Assembly (NCBI GenBank): GCA_016215105.1
Contig: JACRLJ010000004.1
Span: 7,728 to 53,795, forward strand
Direction of reading: 5' to 3'
DNA from: Candidatus Hydrogenedentota bacterium
GTDB lineage: Bacteria > Hydrogenedentota > Hydrogenedentia > Hydrogenedentales > SLHB01
DNA: 46,068 nt
Numbering within the stretch: position 1 is the first letter of the stretch; every line of letters begins with the position of its first letter. Below are positions 25,165-33,876 of this stretch, piece by piece. The notes below the pieces were generated by a model. It made no database searches and was not told the DNA's origin. It saw only the letters and a list, made by a program, of their open reading frames with translations. The translations under genes and the position numbers were made by a program.

Positions 25165-27891
25165 ATGCGGCAGATAACGCTACTTTCCGCGCTCGCGGTT
25201 GTGAGTGTGGTGTGCGCCGTACAGGCGCTGGCTAGGGAGAATGGTGTGGCTATGCTAGACCAAATGGCGGGACAACCGGTGGAGATTTCTCCTTGGGCCT
25301 ATGATTGGCGTGCGGACCGGGCGGTGCAGGGGAAGCCGGAAGCATACTTCGTTCCGCGGCGGCTGGAGCGCATCGACACGGTGTATAGGACGGCTATTCA
25401 GGCTCTGCCCGAGAAGGAACTTAAGAGCCTTTATTACGAACAGCCGGACCTATTGAACCCCTTGGCGCCAAAGCCGAAAGGCAAGCTTCTGGCCGGCTTG
25501 CTGTGGACTGGCGGACTGGTGGACTACCAGGTGGATTTGTGCTGGCCAGTCAGCGCCGGTGGCGTGCCCGCGCCCGAAACGGTGGAAGTACGCGTATATC
25601 CCACCTCGTGGGGCTGGTTTGGCTGGACGGTCGACAAGATCATGACTAGCCCCCGGATATCCGCTGATGGAAAGACGTGGACGTACAAGAGCACGCCGGG
25701 CGAGAAGATGGACTACGCCTACAGTCGCCGGGTGGACGCTGCGACGGAGATGGTTGCGGTTTTCTGCGAAGCCGGTCCGTCGGGCGGCGAACCGGCTGTT
25801 CCGAGTATCCGGATTTCGGGCCCAAGCCTGGGCCAGTGGAAACGGACGGACGTGGAGATTGAATGGGGATTCCAGGCGGGGGCGGAAGGTTCGGATTTCG
25901 ATGGCCGGTTGGAGACTAACGTGGCCATGACTGGACCGGTGTCCGCGCTGGTCGAGGACAAGGGGACGACCGTGACAGGCGCAGGCCTGTGGCGATCAAA
26001 ATCCGCTGGCGCCGGTCGGCGCGGCATCGTTATTCCCGTACTGTACGCCCCCTCCAGCCGACTCGGTTTGGACAGCCGCATTACTGTCTGGACAGGCGCC
26101 GACGGTTTCACGTTTCGCGTTAGCGATCTGGATAAAGGGCCGATTCTGATGCCGGAGCACGGCGTCTTCGTAACGAAAGCCGGCAGTGGGCAGACTGCCC
26201 GGCGGTACGCCGAAGCGTTGGCCGCAAAGGGTAATAAGAGCATTCGACAAATGACCCGTGAGCGCCGGGAGACAGCCTCGTGGGAAGAGACCATGAAGGA
26301 GGTGCGCCTATGGACCTGCCCGGCCGGAACGACTCTGGCGCCGTTTCCGGAGGTCGAGGCGCCCCCCATGGATGTGGATTTGCCAGATCCGGGCTGGACG
26401 AGCGCATGGCGCGCGGGCTCGGCCCAACTTAAGGGCCCGAATATGTGGGGCGGACTGGCCCATGAGGTGGGCCGGGTGGTGCATGCGATGGACCTGGTTG
26501 GCCTGCACGCCGAGGCCGATAAGGTGTACAACCACTTTCTGACGTCGCCGGGTATCAAGTCAGACGGCGATTTCACGGACGGCAGCGGCTCGCTGGAGTG
26601 GGCCGCCAGCATGAGGCACGACATGGGCTACAGCCATGACGGCACCCACGCGTCGACGGGTCGGCTCCTGTTTGCCATGGCGGAGCGATATTTCCTGACC
26701 GGCGACAAGGCGTGGTTCGAGAAGAACCGATCTCGGCTGCAGTCGGCCGCCGACTGGATCATACGCCAGCGAAAGCTCTACATGATGAATATCCCCTGCC
26801 GGGAAGACCTGTTCGTGTCCGGGCTCATGCCCCCGTGCATGCTCGGTGATTACGCGCTTCCCGCAAGTGACTGGCACTGGTATTACTCTGACAACACTTT
26901 CGCGCTGCAGGGCATTCAACGATTTGCCGATGCGCTGGCGGAATTCGATGAGGAAGCTGGGCGTAAGTACCGTCTGGAAGCGGAAGCCTTTCGCCAGGAC
27001 ATCCACCGCGTCGCGAAGAAAGACGCGGCGCTGTCGCCGGTTCGTCTGGGCCGCGACGGCATGTACCACAGCTACATTCCGCGAATGGCTTATGCGCGAG
27101 GTCTGACGGGGCAGGAGTTGGGCGCTCCGCAGTACGCGGATAGCGAACTAGACTCTTATGTGGGAGCGCTCCCGTTGGCCGAATACTTTAGCGCGTTGGA
27201 CGCCAATGATACGGCGATGGCCGGCACACTGGACGTGATGACCGAAATGACTACTTCGGACAAGGCGGTGCAAGCGCTCGAGGAGCAGCGCAAGGCGAAG
27301 GGCCTTTCCGCGGACGACGCGTGGTATTGGCTGAGCTACGTAAGCTTGCCCAAGATCTCGCACAATGCCAACATTTTCTTGCTGCAGGATGATGTGCCTA
27401 ACTTTCTGCGGTTCTGGACTAACGGATATGCAACGATGGTGGGCGCCGACGGGAAGTTGTGGGAACACTGGCATCTGGGCAACTATGCGAATTGCGAAGC
27501 CCCTGATAACGGCACTGCGGGCTGGTTTATGGAAAACTTCCGGAACCTACTGGTGATGGAAGAGGGGTCGTCCCTCTGGGTGGCCCGGGCCACGCCTCGC
27601 GCGTGGTTGGAGCAGGGCAAAAGGATTTCCGTCAAGAGTGCGCCCACCTATTTTGGGGACTTGGCGTACGAGATAAAATCGGATGTGGATCACGGCAAGA
27701 TCGTCGCGACAGTCGATATCCCGAGCCGCAAGGAGCTTCAGAGCGTCATCTTGCGCTTGCGCCATCCGAAGACGTCTCCGATCCGCAACGTTAGCGTGAA
27801 CGGCGAGCCGTGGGCCGATTTCGATGCCGCGAAAGAAATCATACGGTTACGCGGTAAGCATGGCTCTGTCAGCGTGGAGGCCCGATATTAA
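25165..27891 (+). CDS. Secreted six-hairpin-glycosidase-like protein
   Basis: This 908-residue protein has a signal peptide (MRQITLLSALAVVSVVCAVQALA). Residues about 100-330 look beta-rich. The middle (about 400-700) is helical with aromatic-acid clusters typical of (alpha/alpha)6 barrels: WAASMRHDMGYSHDGTHAS, ERYFLTGDKAWFEKN, AADWIIRQRKLYMMN, DWHWYYSDNTFALQGIQRFADALAEF. The C-terminal ~90 residues form a beta-sandwich-like end (VNGEPWADFD). This layout fits polysaccharide-degrading glycosidases or related lyases, but I could not name a GH family. It sits alone between the two copies of the 155-bp repeat. The catalytic acids cannot be assigned from sequence. Confidence 0.72.
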   Translation: MRQITLLSALAVVSVVCAVQALARENGVAMLDQMAGQPVEISPWAYDWRADRAVQGKPEAYFVPRRLERIDTVYRTAIQALPEKELKSLYYEQPDLLNPLAPKPKGKLLAGLLWTGGLVDYQVDLCWPVSAGGVPAPETVEVRVYPTSWGWFGWTVDKIMTSPRISADGKTWTYKSTPGEKMDYAYSRRVDAATEMVAVFCEAGPSGGEPAVPSIRISGPSLGQWKRTDVEIEWGFQAGAEGSDFDGRLETNVAMTGPVSALVEDKGTTVTGAGLWRSKSAGAGRRGIVIPVLYAPSSRLGLDSRITVWTGADGFTFRVSDLDKGPILMPEHGVFVTKAGSGQTARRYAEALAAKGNKSIRQMTRERRETASWEETMKEVRLWTCPAGTTLAPFPEVEAPPMDVDLPDPGWTSAWRAGSAQLKGPNMWGGLAHEVGRVVHAMDLVGLHAEADKVYNHFLTSPGIKSDGDFTDGSGSLEWAASMRHDMGYSHDGTHASTGRLLFAMAERYFLTGDKAWFEKNRSRLQSAADWIIRQRKLYMMNIPCREDLFVSGLMPPCMLGDYALPASDWHWYYSDNTFALQGIQRFADALAEFDEEAGRKYRLEAEAFRQDIHRVAKKDAALSPVRLGRDGMYHSYIPRMAYARGLTGQELGAPQYADSELDSYVGALPLAEYFSALDANDTAMAGTLDVMTEMTTSDKAVQALEEQRKAKGLSADDAWYWLSYVSLPKISHNANIFLLQDDVPNFLRFWTNGYATMVGADGKLWEHWHLGNYANCEAPDNGTAGWFMENFRNLLVMEEGSSLWVARATPRAWLEQGKRISVKSAPTYFGDLAYEIKSDVDHGKIVATVDIPSRKELQSVILRLRHPKTSPIRNVSVNGEPWADFDAAKEIIRLRGKHGSVSVEARY

Positions 27892-28109
27892 GGCGGGCTA
27901 TCCGTGTTTTTCTTCACGAGTTCGTTGAAGTGCCTGATGAGAGCGGCAGGGTAGTCCTTCGGTGGAGATTTCCTCCTGGCCTACAAGCTGGATGACGGTG
28001 TGAAAAATGGTTTGGTTGTTTCTGTGCGCACCGGCACGCACGCTGACCTGTTCGAGTAGCGAGGGAGGATACACGAGATTGAATCCTTCGACCGCACGCC
28101 GCACGCGCG

Positions 28110-28304
28110 GTGCTATCACTTCGGTCGCCACTAGTATCCTCACTGGTGTTATTGCTACTACGTATTGGTTTGTGCGAGAGAAGTCCGAGGTACATGTCCG
28201 AATACTTCAGCGAAGACGGCGTTCACTTTAAGGCGGAAGGCGTGGACGTTCTCACGCGGCTGGTCGCGACGGAAATCACAAAGGCGTTGCCGCCTACCCC
28301 ATAG
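28110..28304 (+). pseudogene. Remnant of a second SGNH hydrolase gene copy (3' end)
   Basis: This short frame ends with EYFSEDGVHFKAEG, VDVLTRLVATEITKALPPTP, nearly the same as the last 35 residues of the SGNH hydrolase ending at 25026 and including its Asp-x-x-His. Upstream of about 28198 the similarity stops, so the nucleophile block and middle are missing and the protein cannot be active. Confidence 0.8.
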
Positions 28305-28352
28305 AGCTCGGGTACGTATAACCCTTGGCGTGCCCCTCAAAACATCCGGCTT
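28198..28352 (+). repeat. Diverged 155-bp direct repeat, copy 2
   Basis: Gap-free copy of 24920-25074 (~85% identity by hand count). Most changes in the coding part are synonymous or conservative, which suggests it diverged while under selection and decayed later. Confidence 0.85.
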
Positions 28353-28678
28353 CGTGCCGGGCACCACGGAAATACGGGTAGCGTCCCCTATTTGCTATGG
28401 ATTCCCTCGTACGCGGTCTTGGCGATTGGGCTATAAGGTCGACTATATTGGGCACATCTACCTCAACTATCGGTCTTCTTTGTTACTGGAGAGTACCGAG
28501 TTCTCGGCTTAAGACTTCTCCTCTCGTCCCGTCTTGAGTTTACACAACTCTGCGCCGAGGTTCACCCATTCGAGTGTGAGGTCTTGGAACTTTTTATAGC
28601 TTGCGAGTTGAGCGAGAAAGGAGACGCTTCCCGTATTTGTCTCGTGAACCGAGATCCGCTAGCGGCCGGATCGAAGCG

Positions 28679-30370
28679 CTACAGATATCCGAGGCCCATG
28701 AGCTTTGCGCGGATTTCCTCTTCTTCTGCTTCACTAAGGCCGTCGTTGTATTCGGCGGAGTCCTCTTGGGCTTCGACGTGCTGCACTGGCGCGGAGTCGA
28801 GGCCTTGGGACTCAATCAGCGCGGTAAGGACTTTTCCGTCCATGTCGCTGGGAACGGGGTGTCCGAGCAGGTGGAGGAGGGTTGGCGCCATGTCCATGAG
28901 GGACGCGCCGGTGACGGTACCTGGGCGTATGCCCTTGCCGTTGGCGATGAGGATGCCTTCCATGCGGTGGTTGCCGTAGAGCGTGACGTTTTCGTAGACC
29001 GGTTCCTTCGATGCGAAACCGAAGAAGCAGACGGGCATGTAGTGCTCGTCCAAGGGCAACGCCATGATGTCCGGCCCGTACTGTGAGAAGGGGCCATTGA
29101 ACATCTCGGAGTTGGTGTGAATCGGGCCGCCAACAAGTTGGCCTGTGCGCGGGTTTTCTAGTTGTTTCCAGCGCTGCACGATGCGGTCACGGATTGATTC
29201 GTAGTCTTTGGGGTCGACGGAACCGTGAGGACGTATTCCTTTGGTGTTGATGTAGATGCCGCTCCAGCCAAAGGGGGCGTAGGCCTGAGTCCGGGTCCAG
29301 TCGACATCGCTGAGGCCTAACATGCCCGGAAGCGAAATGGCGCCGGTGGACTTGCGCAGCGTGGTTTCGGGCGCGGCGGCCTTGACGTAGGACAAGAAGC
29401 GCAGGATTGGCGCAAACACGCGCGTCGCGTTGTGCGGCGTGACTCCCAGGTCGAAAAGGAACTTCTTGAGCTTGACTCTAAACGAACTCTTGAGCGCGAT
29501 GAACCCTTCTCGCAAGAGCCAGCTATTCTGATCGATGAAGTAGTTCGTGCCGCCGAATCCGTGATCGGAAATGACAAACGTGACTCCATCCTCACCGGCC
29601 TTGGCGGCAAGGCGTCCGACGCGCTCGTCAATCATGGTGTAGTAGGCTTCGATGCGCGGTCCAAATTTCTCGGCCATGGCGCGATCGTATTTGGGATGGT
29701 CCGGATTGTACCAGTGCCAAAGCTCGTGCTGAAGTCGGTCCGTGCCCCAGATATGAAGCATGGTGAAATCGGGCTGGTAGCGGTCGAAGAGTTTCTCCGC
29801 CACGTCGAACTTGGCGGTATCCATGCGCTCGAGTTCGTCGAGGAAGATGCCCGCGTTGTATTCCGAACTGGCGCAGACGAAGGACATCGTCTCGAAAAAG
29901 AGCGGGTAGCGGCCCATTTCGCGCTCGAGTTCCGCGGCCAACTCCGGCGGGTACGTATAGTCGCGCGCTCCTGCCGGGGTCAGAAAATCCGAAATGAGCG
30001 CGCCCTGAATCGGCGTCGGCGGATACGTCGTGGGAACGTTGAGCACCAGCGAAGTCTTACCCGCTGCGGTGAGGTAGTCCCAGATGGTTTTGCCTTTGCG
30101 CAGCCGGGCGTTTACGGGGCGCTCCGTACCGGTCTCGGGATCGTACACGAGGAAGTCGAACGCGCCGTGCTTGCCAGGGTTTTTTCCGGTCATGAACGAG
30201 GGCCATGCGGCGGGAGTCTCCGGTGGAAAGATGGAACGGAGGTTGCCGGAGGCGCCTTTCGCCGCCAAACGCTGAAGGTTGGGCATGCTGCCCGACGCCA
30301 TGCGCGGGCCCAAAATGTCCCACGTGGCGCCATCCAGTCCAATAACGATAATCTTGCGGCTATCCGTCAC
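28679..30370 (-). CDS. Alkaline-phosphatase-superfamily phosphodiesterase
   Basis: This 563-residue protein belongs to the type I phosphodiesterase/nucleotide-pyrophosphatase group, which hydrolyses phospho- or sulfo-esters with two metal ions. The signatures are VIGLDGATWD (metal ligand Asp13), ETPAAWPSFMTG with Thr52 as the expected nucleophile, then HIWGTDRLQH and VISDHGFGG with Asp/His metal ligands. The C-terminus ends RAKLMGLGYL, often seen in this family. No signal peptide is present, so a cytosolic location is likely. The start is GTG at 30370, with AGGGG about ten bases upstream. It is the first gene after the decayed zone and runs on the minus strand. The substrate is not known. Confidence 0.88.
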   Translation of the reverse strand: MTDSRKIIVIGLDGATWDILGPRMASGSMPNLQRLAAKGASGNLRSIFPPETPAAWPSFMTGKNPGKHGAFDFLVYDPETGTERPVNARLRKGKTIWDYLTAAGKTSLVLNVPTTYPPTPIQGALISDFLTPAGARDYTYPPELAAELEREMGRYPLFFETMSFVCASSEYNAGIFLDELERMDTAKFDVAEKLFDRYQPDFTMLHIWGTDRLQHELWHWYNPDHPKYDRAMAEKFGPRIEAYYTMIDERVGRLAAKAGEDGVTFVISDHGFGGTNYFIDQNSWLLREGFIALKSSFRVKLKKFLFDLGVTPHNATRVFAPILRFLSYVKAAAPETTLRKSTGAISLPGMLGLSDVDWTRTQAYAPFGWSGIYINTKGIRPHGSVDPKDYESIRDRIVQRWKQLENPRTGQLVGGPIHTNSEMFNGPFSQYGPDIMALPLDEHYMPVCFFGFASKEPVYENVTLYGNHRMEGILIANGKGIRPGTVTGASLMDMAPTLLHLLGHPVPSDMDGKVLTALIESQGLDSAPVQHVEAQEDSAEYNDGLSEAEEEEIRAKLMGLGYL

Positions 30371-30623
30371 GTAATAGTGACCCCTGTCTATGTCACAACG
30401 CGGCGGAAAAGATACACGTCTCTACCATGACGTGAAAAAGAGAAAGGCACTCCGAGCCCGCCGCGTAAACCCTACCATTTGCATCCCCGACAGATGCGGG
30501 CGAATTGTACCATTGATTTTCGAGGATCACAAATCGAAGCCAATGGATGACCGGTCTTGGAGCCTCCGGCGAAGCCGCTCTCGTGCGAACGGGAGGGTCG
30601 GCTAGTGGACATGAGTATGAGAG

Positions 30624-31790
30624 TTAGTTGTCAAGGACTCTGCGAATGGTCTGGCTCAAGAGCGTGACTTGATAGGGCTTCTGGAGAAATCCGCTAACGC
30701 CGGCCTCGAGAAGGGCCTTGGAAATGGCATTAAGCTCGAGACCGCTGCAAATGACGACTTTCATGTTCGGACGAAGGCGCTTCAATTGAGGATACGTCTC
30801 GGCGCCTCCCATGACCGGCATGGCCATATCGAGCAGCGCCAGATCGATCGGGCCAGCGTGGGTCCGCGCAATATCCAGCGCCTCCTGGCCGTTGTGCGCC
30901 ACCAGGGTTCGGTAGCCGAGCTGGTCAAGAAGCTTCTGCGTCACGTCTAGAATAAGACTCTCGTCATCGATAAGCAGGACCGTCTCACTTCCCGAAGGCA
31001 GTGTCGAAGGGCTGGCAGCAACCGCAACGGGCTTCGCCGCCACGGCCGGAAAGTAGACCATGAAAGTGACGCCCTGTCCCTTGTCGCTATACGCCGAGAT
31101 GTGCCCACCCAAATCGGTCACCGCATGGGAGACTTGAGACAGGTCCGACCTTATCCCGAGCCCTGCCGGAGGCGCTGCGTCGAAGAGATGGGCAAGCGCT
31201 TCGGCGCTCATCCCCTGGCCGGTGTCTTCCACGGTCAGACACGCATATCGCCCCGGACGCAGCCCCGGCTTAGTCCGCGCAAAATCACCGTCAATCTCGA
31301 TGTTGCGGGTGACGATAACAATGCGCCCCTCATCTTCGATGGCCTCAACCGCGTTGATCGCCAGTGTCATCACGATCTGACTAAGCTGTGTCGGGTCCGC
31401 CTCGATGTCCCACAGGTCCGGCTCAATATAGCGGACCACGCGCACCCGCGGAGCAAGATCCTGCTCTTCGAGCAACAGGGCCTGGCTGGCAAACGCGTTC
31501 AGACTGAGGATTCGGCGCCGATCGTGCCCCCCTTGCGTGAATGCGAGAAGTTGCTGCGCCAGTTGGCCCGACTTCTCCGCGGCCGATTCGATCTCGCTCA
31601 GAAACTTCAACCCGGGATGCCCCGCGCCCACTGAACCGCGCACCAGCGCCGAGCAGCCCAACACAACGCCCATCAAGTTGTTCACGTCGTGCGCCGTGTT
31701 CCGCGCCATCATGAGCGTTGCTTTGAGATGGGAAACCGCGTTAGCCGGGTCCATTACGGATGGGGTGTTGCCAGATTCTGTGTTTACCAT
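30624..31790 (-). CDS. Soluble hybrid histidine kinase (HisKA-like, ATPase, receiver)
   Basis: This 388-residue protein autophosphorylates on His and passes the phosphate to its own receiver. In order: HisKA-like region with His34 in TAHDVNNLMG; an ATPase domain with the N box (INAVEAIED) and VEDTGQGMS; receiver with VLLIDDE, Asp321 in LLDMAMPVMGG and FLQKPYQ. It has no transmembrane or PAS/sensor domain, so its input is not visible. ATG 31790 is chosen because GGAG sits six bases upstream. An extra in-frame stretch to 31925 lacks a site and reads as low-complexity sequence. It is divergent from the GGDEF gene at 32152, which suggests joint control. Confidence 0.9.
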   Translation of the reverse strand: MVNTESGNTPSVMDPANAVSHLKATLMMARNTAHDVNNLMGVVLGCSALVRGSVGAGHPGLKFLSEIESAAEKSGQLAQQLLAFTQGGHDRRRILSLNAFASQALLLEEQDLAPRVRVVRYIEPDLWDIEADPTQLSQIVMTLAINAVEAIEDEGRIVIVTRNIEIDGDFARTKPGLRPGRYACLTVEDTGQGMSAEALAHLFDAAPPAGLGIRSDLSQVSHAVTDLGGHISAYSDKGQGVTFMVYFPAVAAKPVAVAASPSTLPSGSETVLLIDDESLILDVTQKLLDQLGYRTLVAHNGQEALDIARTHAGPIDLALLDMAMPVMGGAETYPQLKRLRPNMKVVICSGLELNAISKALLEAGVSGFLQKPYQVTLLSQTIRRVLDN

Positions 31791-32151
31791 TGCGGCTCCA
31801 CTGCTGGTCGTACTCCGCACTGCACAACCGTGTGTCCTGCGCCCCAGGATCTTGTAGACACGGCCATCGGACGGCATGTCCCCGCCCCTCTCAGAAAGCC
31901 TAGCGCACCTCGTCCAGCCAGTCAACTGGCGTGACGGCGGAGAGAACTCTCCCTCTCGGCTCGTTTCCCGGGCTGTTCCTGGGCAATCGCCCTCAGCCCC
32001 CGGCGGAGAATATGTCCGCTTCCGTTACCTCGCTGGCGTCCAGCCGATGGCGCGCCCCGAAACATCGCTCTTGACAAAGTGGAACCTCTTGGAGTCAATA
32101 TTAGCAAAATGGCGCTTGTGACGCACGTCCTTATGGAGATACCTCAGTCTC
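31791..32151 (+). other. 361-base divergent promoter region
   Basis: No gene is seen between the minus-strand kinase start and the plus-strand GGDEF start. A perfect TTGACA at 32071-32076 lies in an AT-richer part near the GGDEF gene. The remaining bases show no clear operator. Confidence 0.5.
32071..32099 (+). promoter_or_regulatory. Candidate promoter of the GGDEF gene
   Basis: A perfect TTGACA (32071-32076) is followed after 17 bases by GTCAAT (32094-32099), a 3/6 -10, in an AT-rich stretch. It leaves a leader of about 45-50 bases before the GTG at 32152. Confidence 0.4.
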
Positions 32152-33765
32152 GTGAAACTGCAAACGAAAATACAAGTACTGTGCGTGATGATCATGCTCG
32201 GCTTCACCGCCCTGGCCTACGGCGTACAACGCTACTTGGTCTTCTCCAGCTTCCTAAAGATCGAGTCCAGCCACGCGGAGGCCGACATCCAACGATGCAT
32301 CGAGGCCGTAACGCGCGAACAGGAGCATCTCGCCAATTCCGTCTCCGACTGGGCCATGTGGGATGATACGTATCGGTTTGTATCTGACAACAATCAAGCC
32401 TATATCGATTCCACGCTCGCCGAAAATGCCCTGGACACCGGGGTCAAGGTCGACCTCCTGTTCATTCTGGACCCCGCTGGCAAGGTCGTCTGGAAGCGGC
32501 TAAAGGACTTGAAAAGTAACGAGGCGCTGTCCTTGCCCGAATTTCCCCCCGATCAATGGCCGGCGGATAGCCCCTTACTCGCCCGCAATTCGGCCAAAGG
32601 CGCTGCCGGCGGAATCGTACTCACGGATCACGGCCCCATGATTGTGGCTTCCGGCCAGGTGCTTCCCAGCAACGGGCAGGGCGCGTCCCGGGGGTCGCTG
32701 GTCATGGGCCGCTTCTTGAACGAAGATGCGGTGAAGAAACTATCCGAACAGACTCGCGTGGAATTCTCGGTCTGGCAAATGAACCGGGATACGCTGCCTG
32801 GGCCGGAAGAGCAAATTGCTGACCAGATAGCGGTCGACAAGACTCTCGTTGTCGAGGACTCCGATGGGAAAAAGCTCCGCGTGTACCACACCTATCCTGA
32901 CGCCCAGCAACACGCCGCGCTTCTAGTCTGTGCGCTCGTCCCGCGCGATGTTAGCAATCAGGGCCGTGAGGCCATGTGGGTGTCCGTGGTAACACTGATC
33001 GCTGCGGGCCTTGTCCTAACCGTCATTCTCCTGGCGGTGCTGCAGCGCAACGTTGTGCAGCCCGTGGCGGGGCTTACGCGGAGTCTCGCAGGTATTGTGA
33101 ACAGTCAAGACCTTGCCCGGCGGTTGCCTGCGTCGCGCGCCGACGAAATTGGAATTCTCACGCGCGAACTCAATGGCATGCTGGAACGCCTGGAAAGGGA
33201 CAGCGTCGAACGAGAGCGATTGTCCAGGGAATTGGAGCGTCTCTCGCAGCATGACTCATTGACCGGCCTGGCCAACCGCCGGCAGTTCGACGAGGCAATG
33301 ACTCGAGAGTGGAATCGCGCCATGCGCACCCAGGATTCTCTCGCTTTTCTGATGATCGACGTGGATTGCTTCAAGGACTTCAATGACCACTACGGCCACC
33401 AAGCCGGCGACGCGGTGCTGCAAAAGATTGCGTCCGTGTTAGGGGTGTACACACGCCGGGCCATTGATTTGGCCGCGCGATACGGTGGCGAGGAGTTTGC
33501 CCTCGTCCTGCCCGGAATGAACTGGAAGGACGCGGGCAGACTCGCGGAAAACCTCCGGGCGGATGTCGAAGCGCTGAACATCGAGCACATAAAAAGCCAT
33601 ACCGGTGGCCGGGTAACGATCAGCCTCGGATTTGCCGCGACGATCCCGCGCCAAAGTTCCTCGATGTTCTCGTTCATTTCCGAAGCCGACCAAGCTCTCT
33701 ACCACGCCAAGAAAGCCGGAAGAAACCAGGTACGAGGCGCGGAGGAGCCAAAGGGAGACCTATAA
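32152..33765 (+). CDS. CHASE4-HAMP-GGDEF membrane diguanylate cyclase
   Basis: This 537-residue protein makes cyclic di-GMP from two GTP. It has a first membrane helix (about residues 8-22), a periplasmic CHASE4-type sensor (with DWAMWDDTYRFV), a second helix (about 280-303), HAMP, a short coiled linker and the cyclase domain. The active loop is GGEEF (445-449), the canonical form. The product-inhibition site R-x-x-D (RAID, 436-439) lies five residues before it, so feedback control is likely. The start is GTG; GGAG lies about 13 bases upstream, which is somewhat far. The gene is followed by a degenerate HD-GYP gene. Confidence 0.93.
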   Translation: MKLQTKIQVLCVMIMLGFTALAYGVQRYLVFSSFLKIESSHAEADIQRCIEAVTREQEHLANSVSDWAMWDDTYRFVSDNNQAYIDSTLAENALDTGVKVDLLFILDPAGKVVWKRLKDLKSNEALSLPEFPPDQWPADSPLLARNSAKGAAGGIVLTDHGPMIVASGQVLPSNGQGASRGSLVMGRFLNEDAVKKLSEQTRVEFSVWQMNRDTLPGPEEQIADQIAVDKTLVVEDSDGKKLRVYHTYPDAQQHAALLVCALVPRDVSNQGREAMWVSVVTLIAAGLVLTVILLAVLQRNVVQPVAGLTRSLAGIVNSQDLARRLPASRADEIGILTRELNGMLERLERDSVERERLSRELERLSQHDSLTGLANRRQFDEAMTREWNRAMRTQDSLAFLMIDVDCFKDFNDHYGHQAGDAVLQKIASVLGVYTRRAIDLAARYGGEEFALVLPGMNWKDAGRLAENLRADVEALNIEHIKSHTGGRVTISLGFAATIPRQSSSMFSFISEADQALYHAKKAGRNQVRGAEEPKGDL

Positions 33766-33766
33766 G

Positions 33767-33818
33767 AACGGGCCGCCCCGTTCAATACCCCGCGCCACGC
33801 CGGAGGAAGATTCTCCGG
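33767..33818 (+). other. Two tandem hairpins between GGDEF and HD-GYP genes
   Basis: AACGGG/CCCGTT (33767-33782, loop CCGC) and CCGGAG/CTCCGG (33800-33818, seven-base loop) are perfect six-pair stems right after the GGDEF stop. No T-run follows. They may limit read-through or protect the mRNA end. Confidence 0.4.
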
Positions 33819-33876
33819 TTTGCCCACGCACGGCCGGGTTGATAAGATACCGCCAACAAAACGGAAGGAGTCGAGC

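Larger units (their letters stand above)
27892..28678 (+). other. 787-base gene-poor stretch with gene remnants
   Basis: This gap follows the 908-residue gene. It holds the broken SGNH remnant (up to 28304), the second repeat copy, an 11-base palindrome GTGCCGGGCAC at 28354-28364, and otherwise no codon-like pattern I trust. An 81-codon minus-strand open frame (27898-28143) is not supported by a ribosome-binding site or by any recognisable family. Confidence 0.6.

Noticed and set aside
27898-28143. 81-codon minus-strand open frame
   Set aside because: No ribosome-binding site, no recognisable family, and it lies among decayed sequence.
31791-31925. N-terminal extension of the histidine kinase to 31925
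   Set aside because: The extension reads as low-complexity Arg/Ser/Gly sequence and lacks a ribosome-binding site; ATG 31790 has GGAG at good spacing.
33766-33876. Possible cyclic-di-GMP riboswitch between the GGDEF and HD-GYP genes
   Set aside because: Hairpins are present, but the conserved GEMM-I core elements (the CACGCA-AGGGCAAACC type and the paired GCAAAGCC segment) are not seen.
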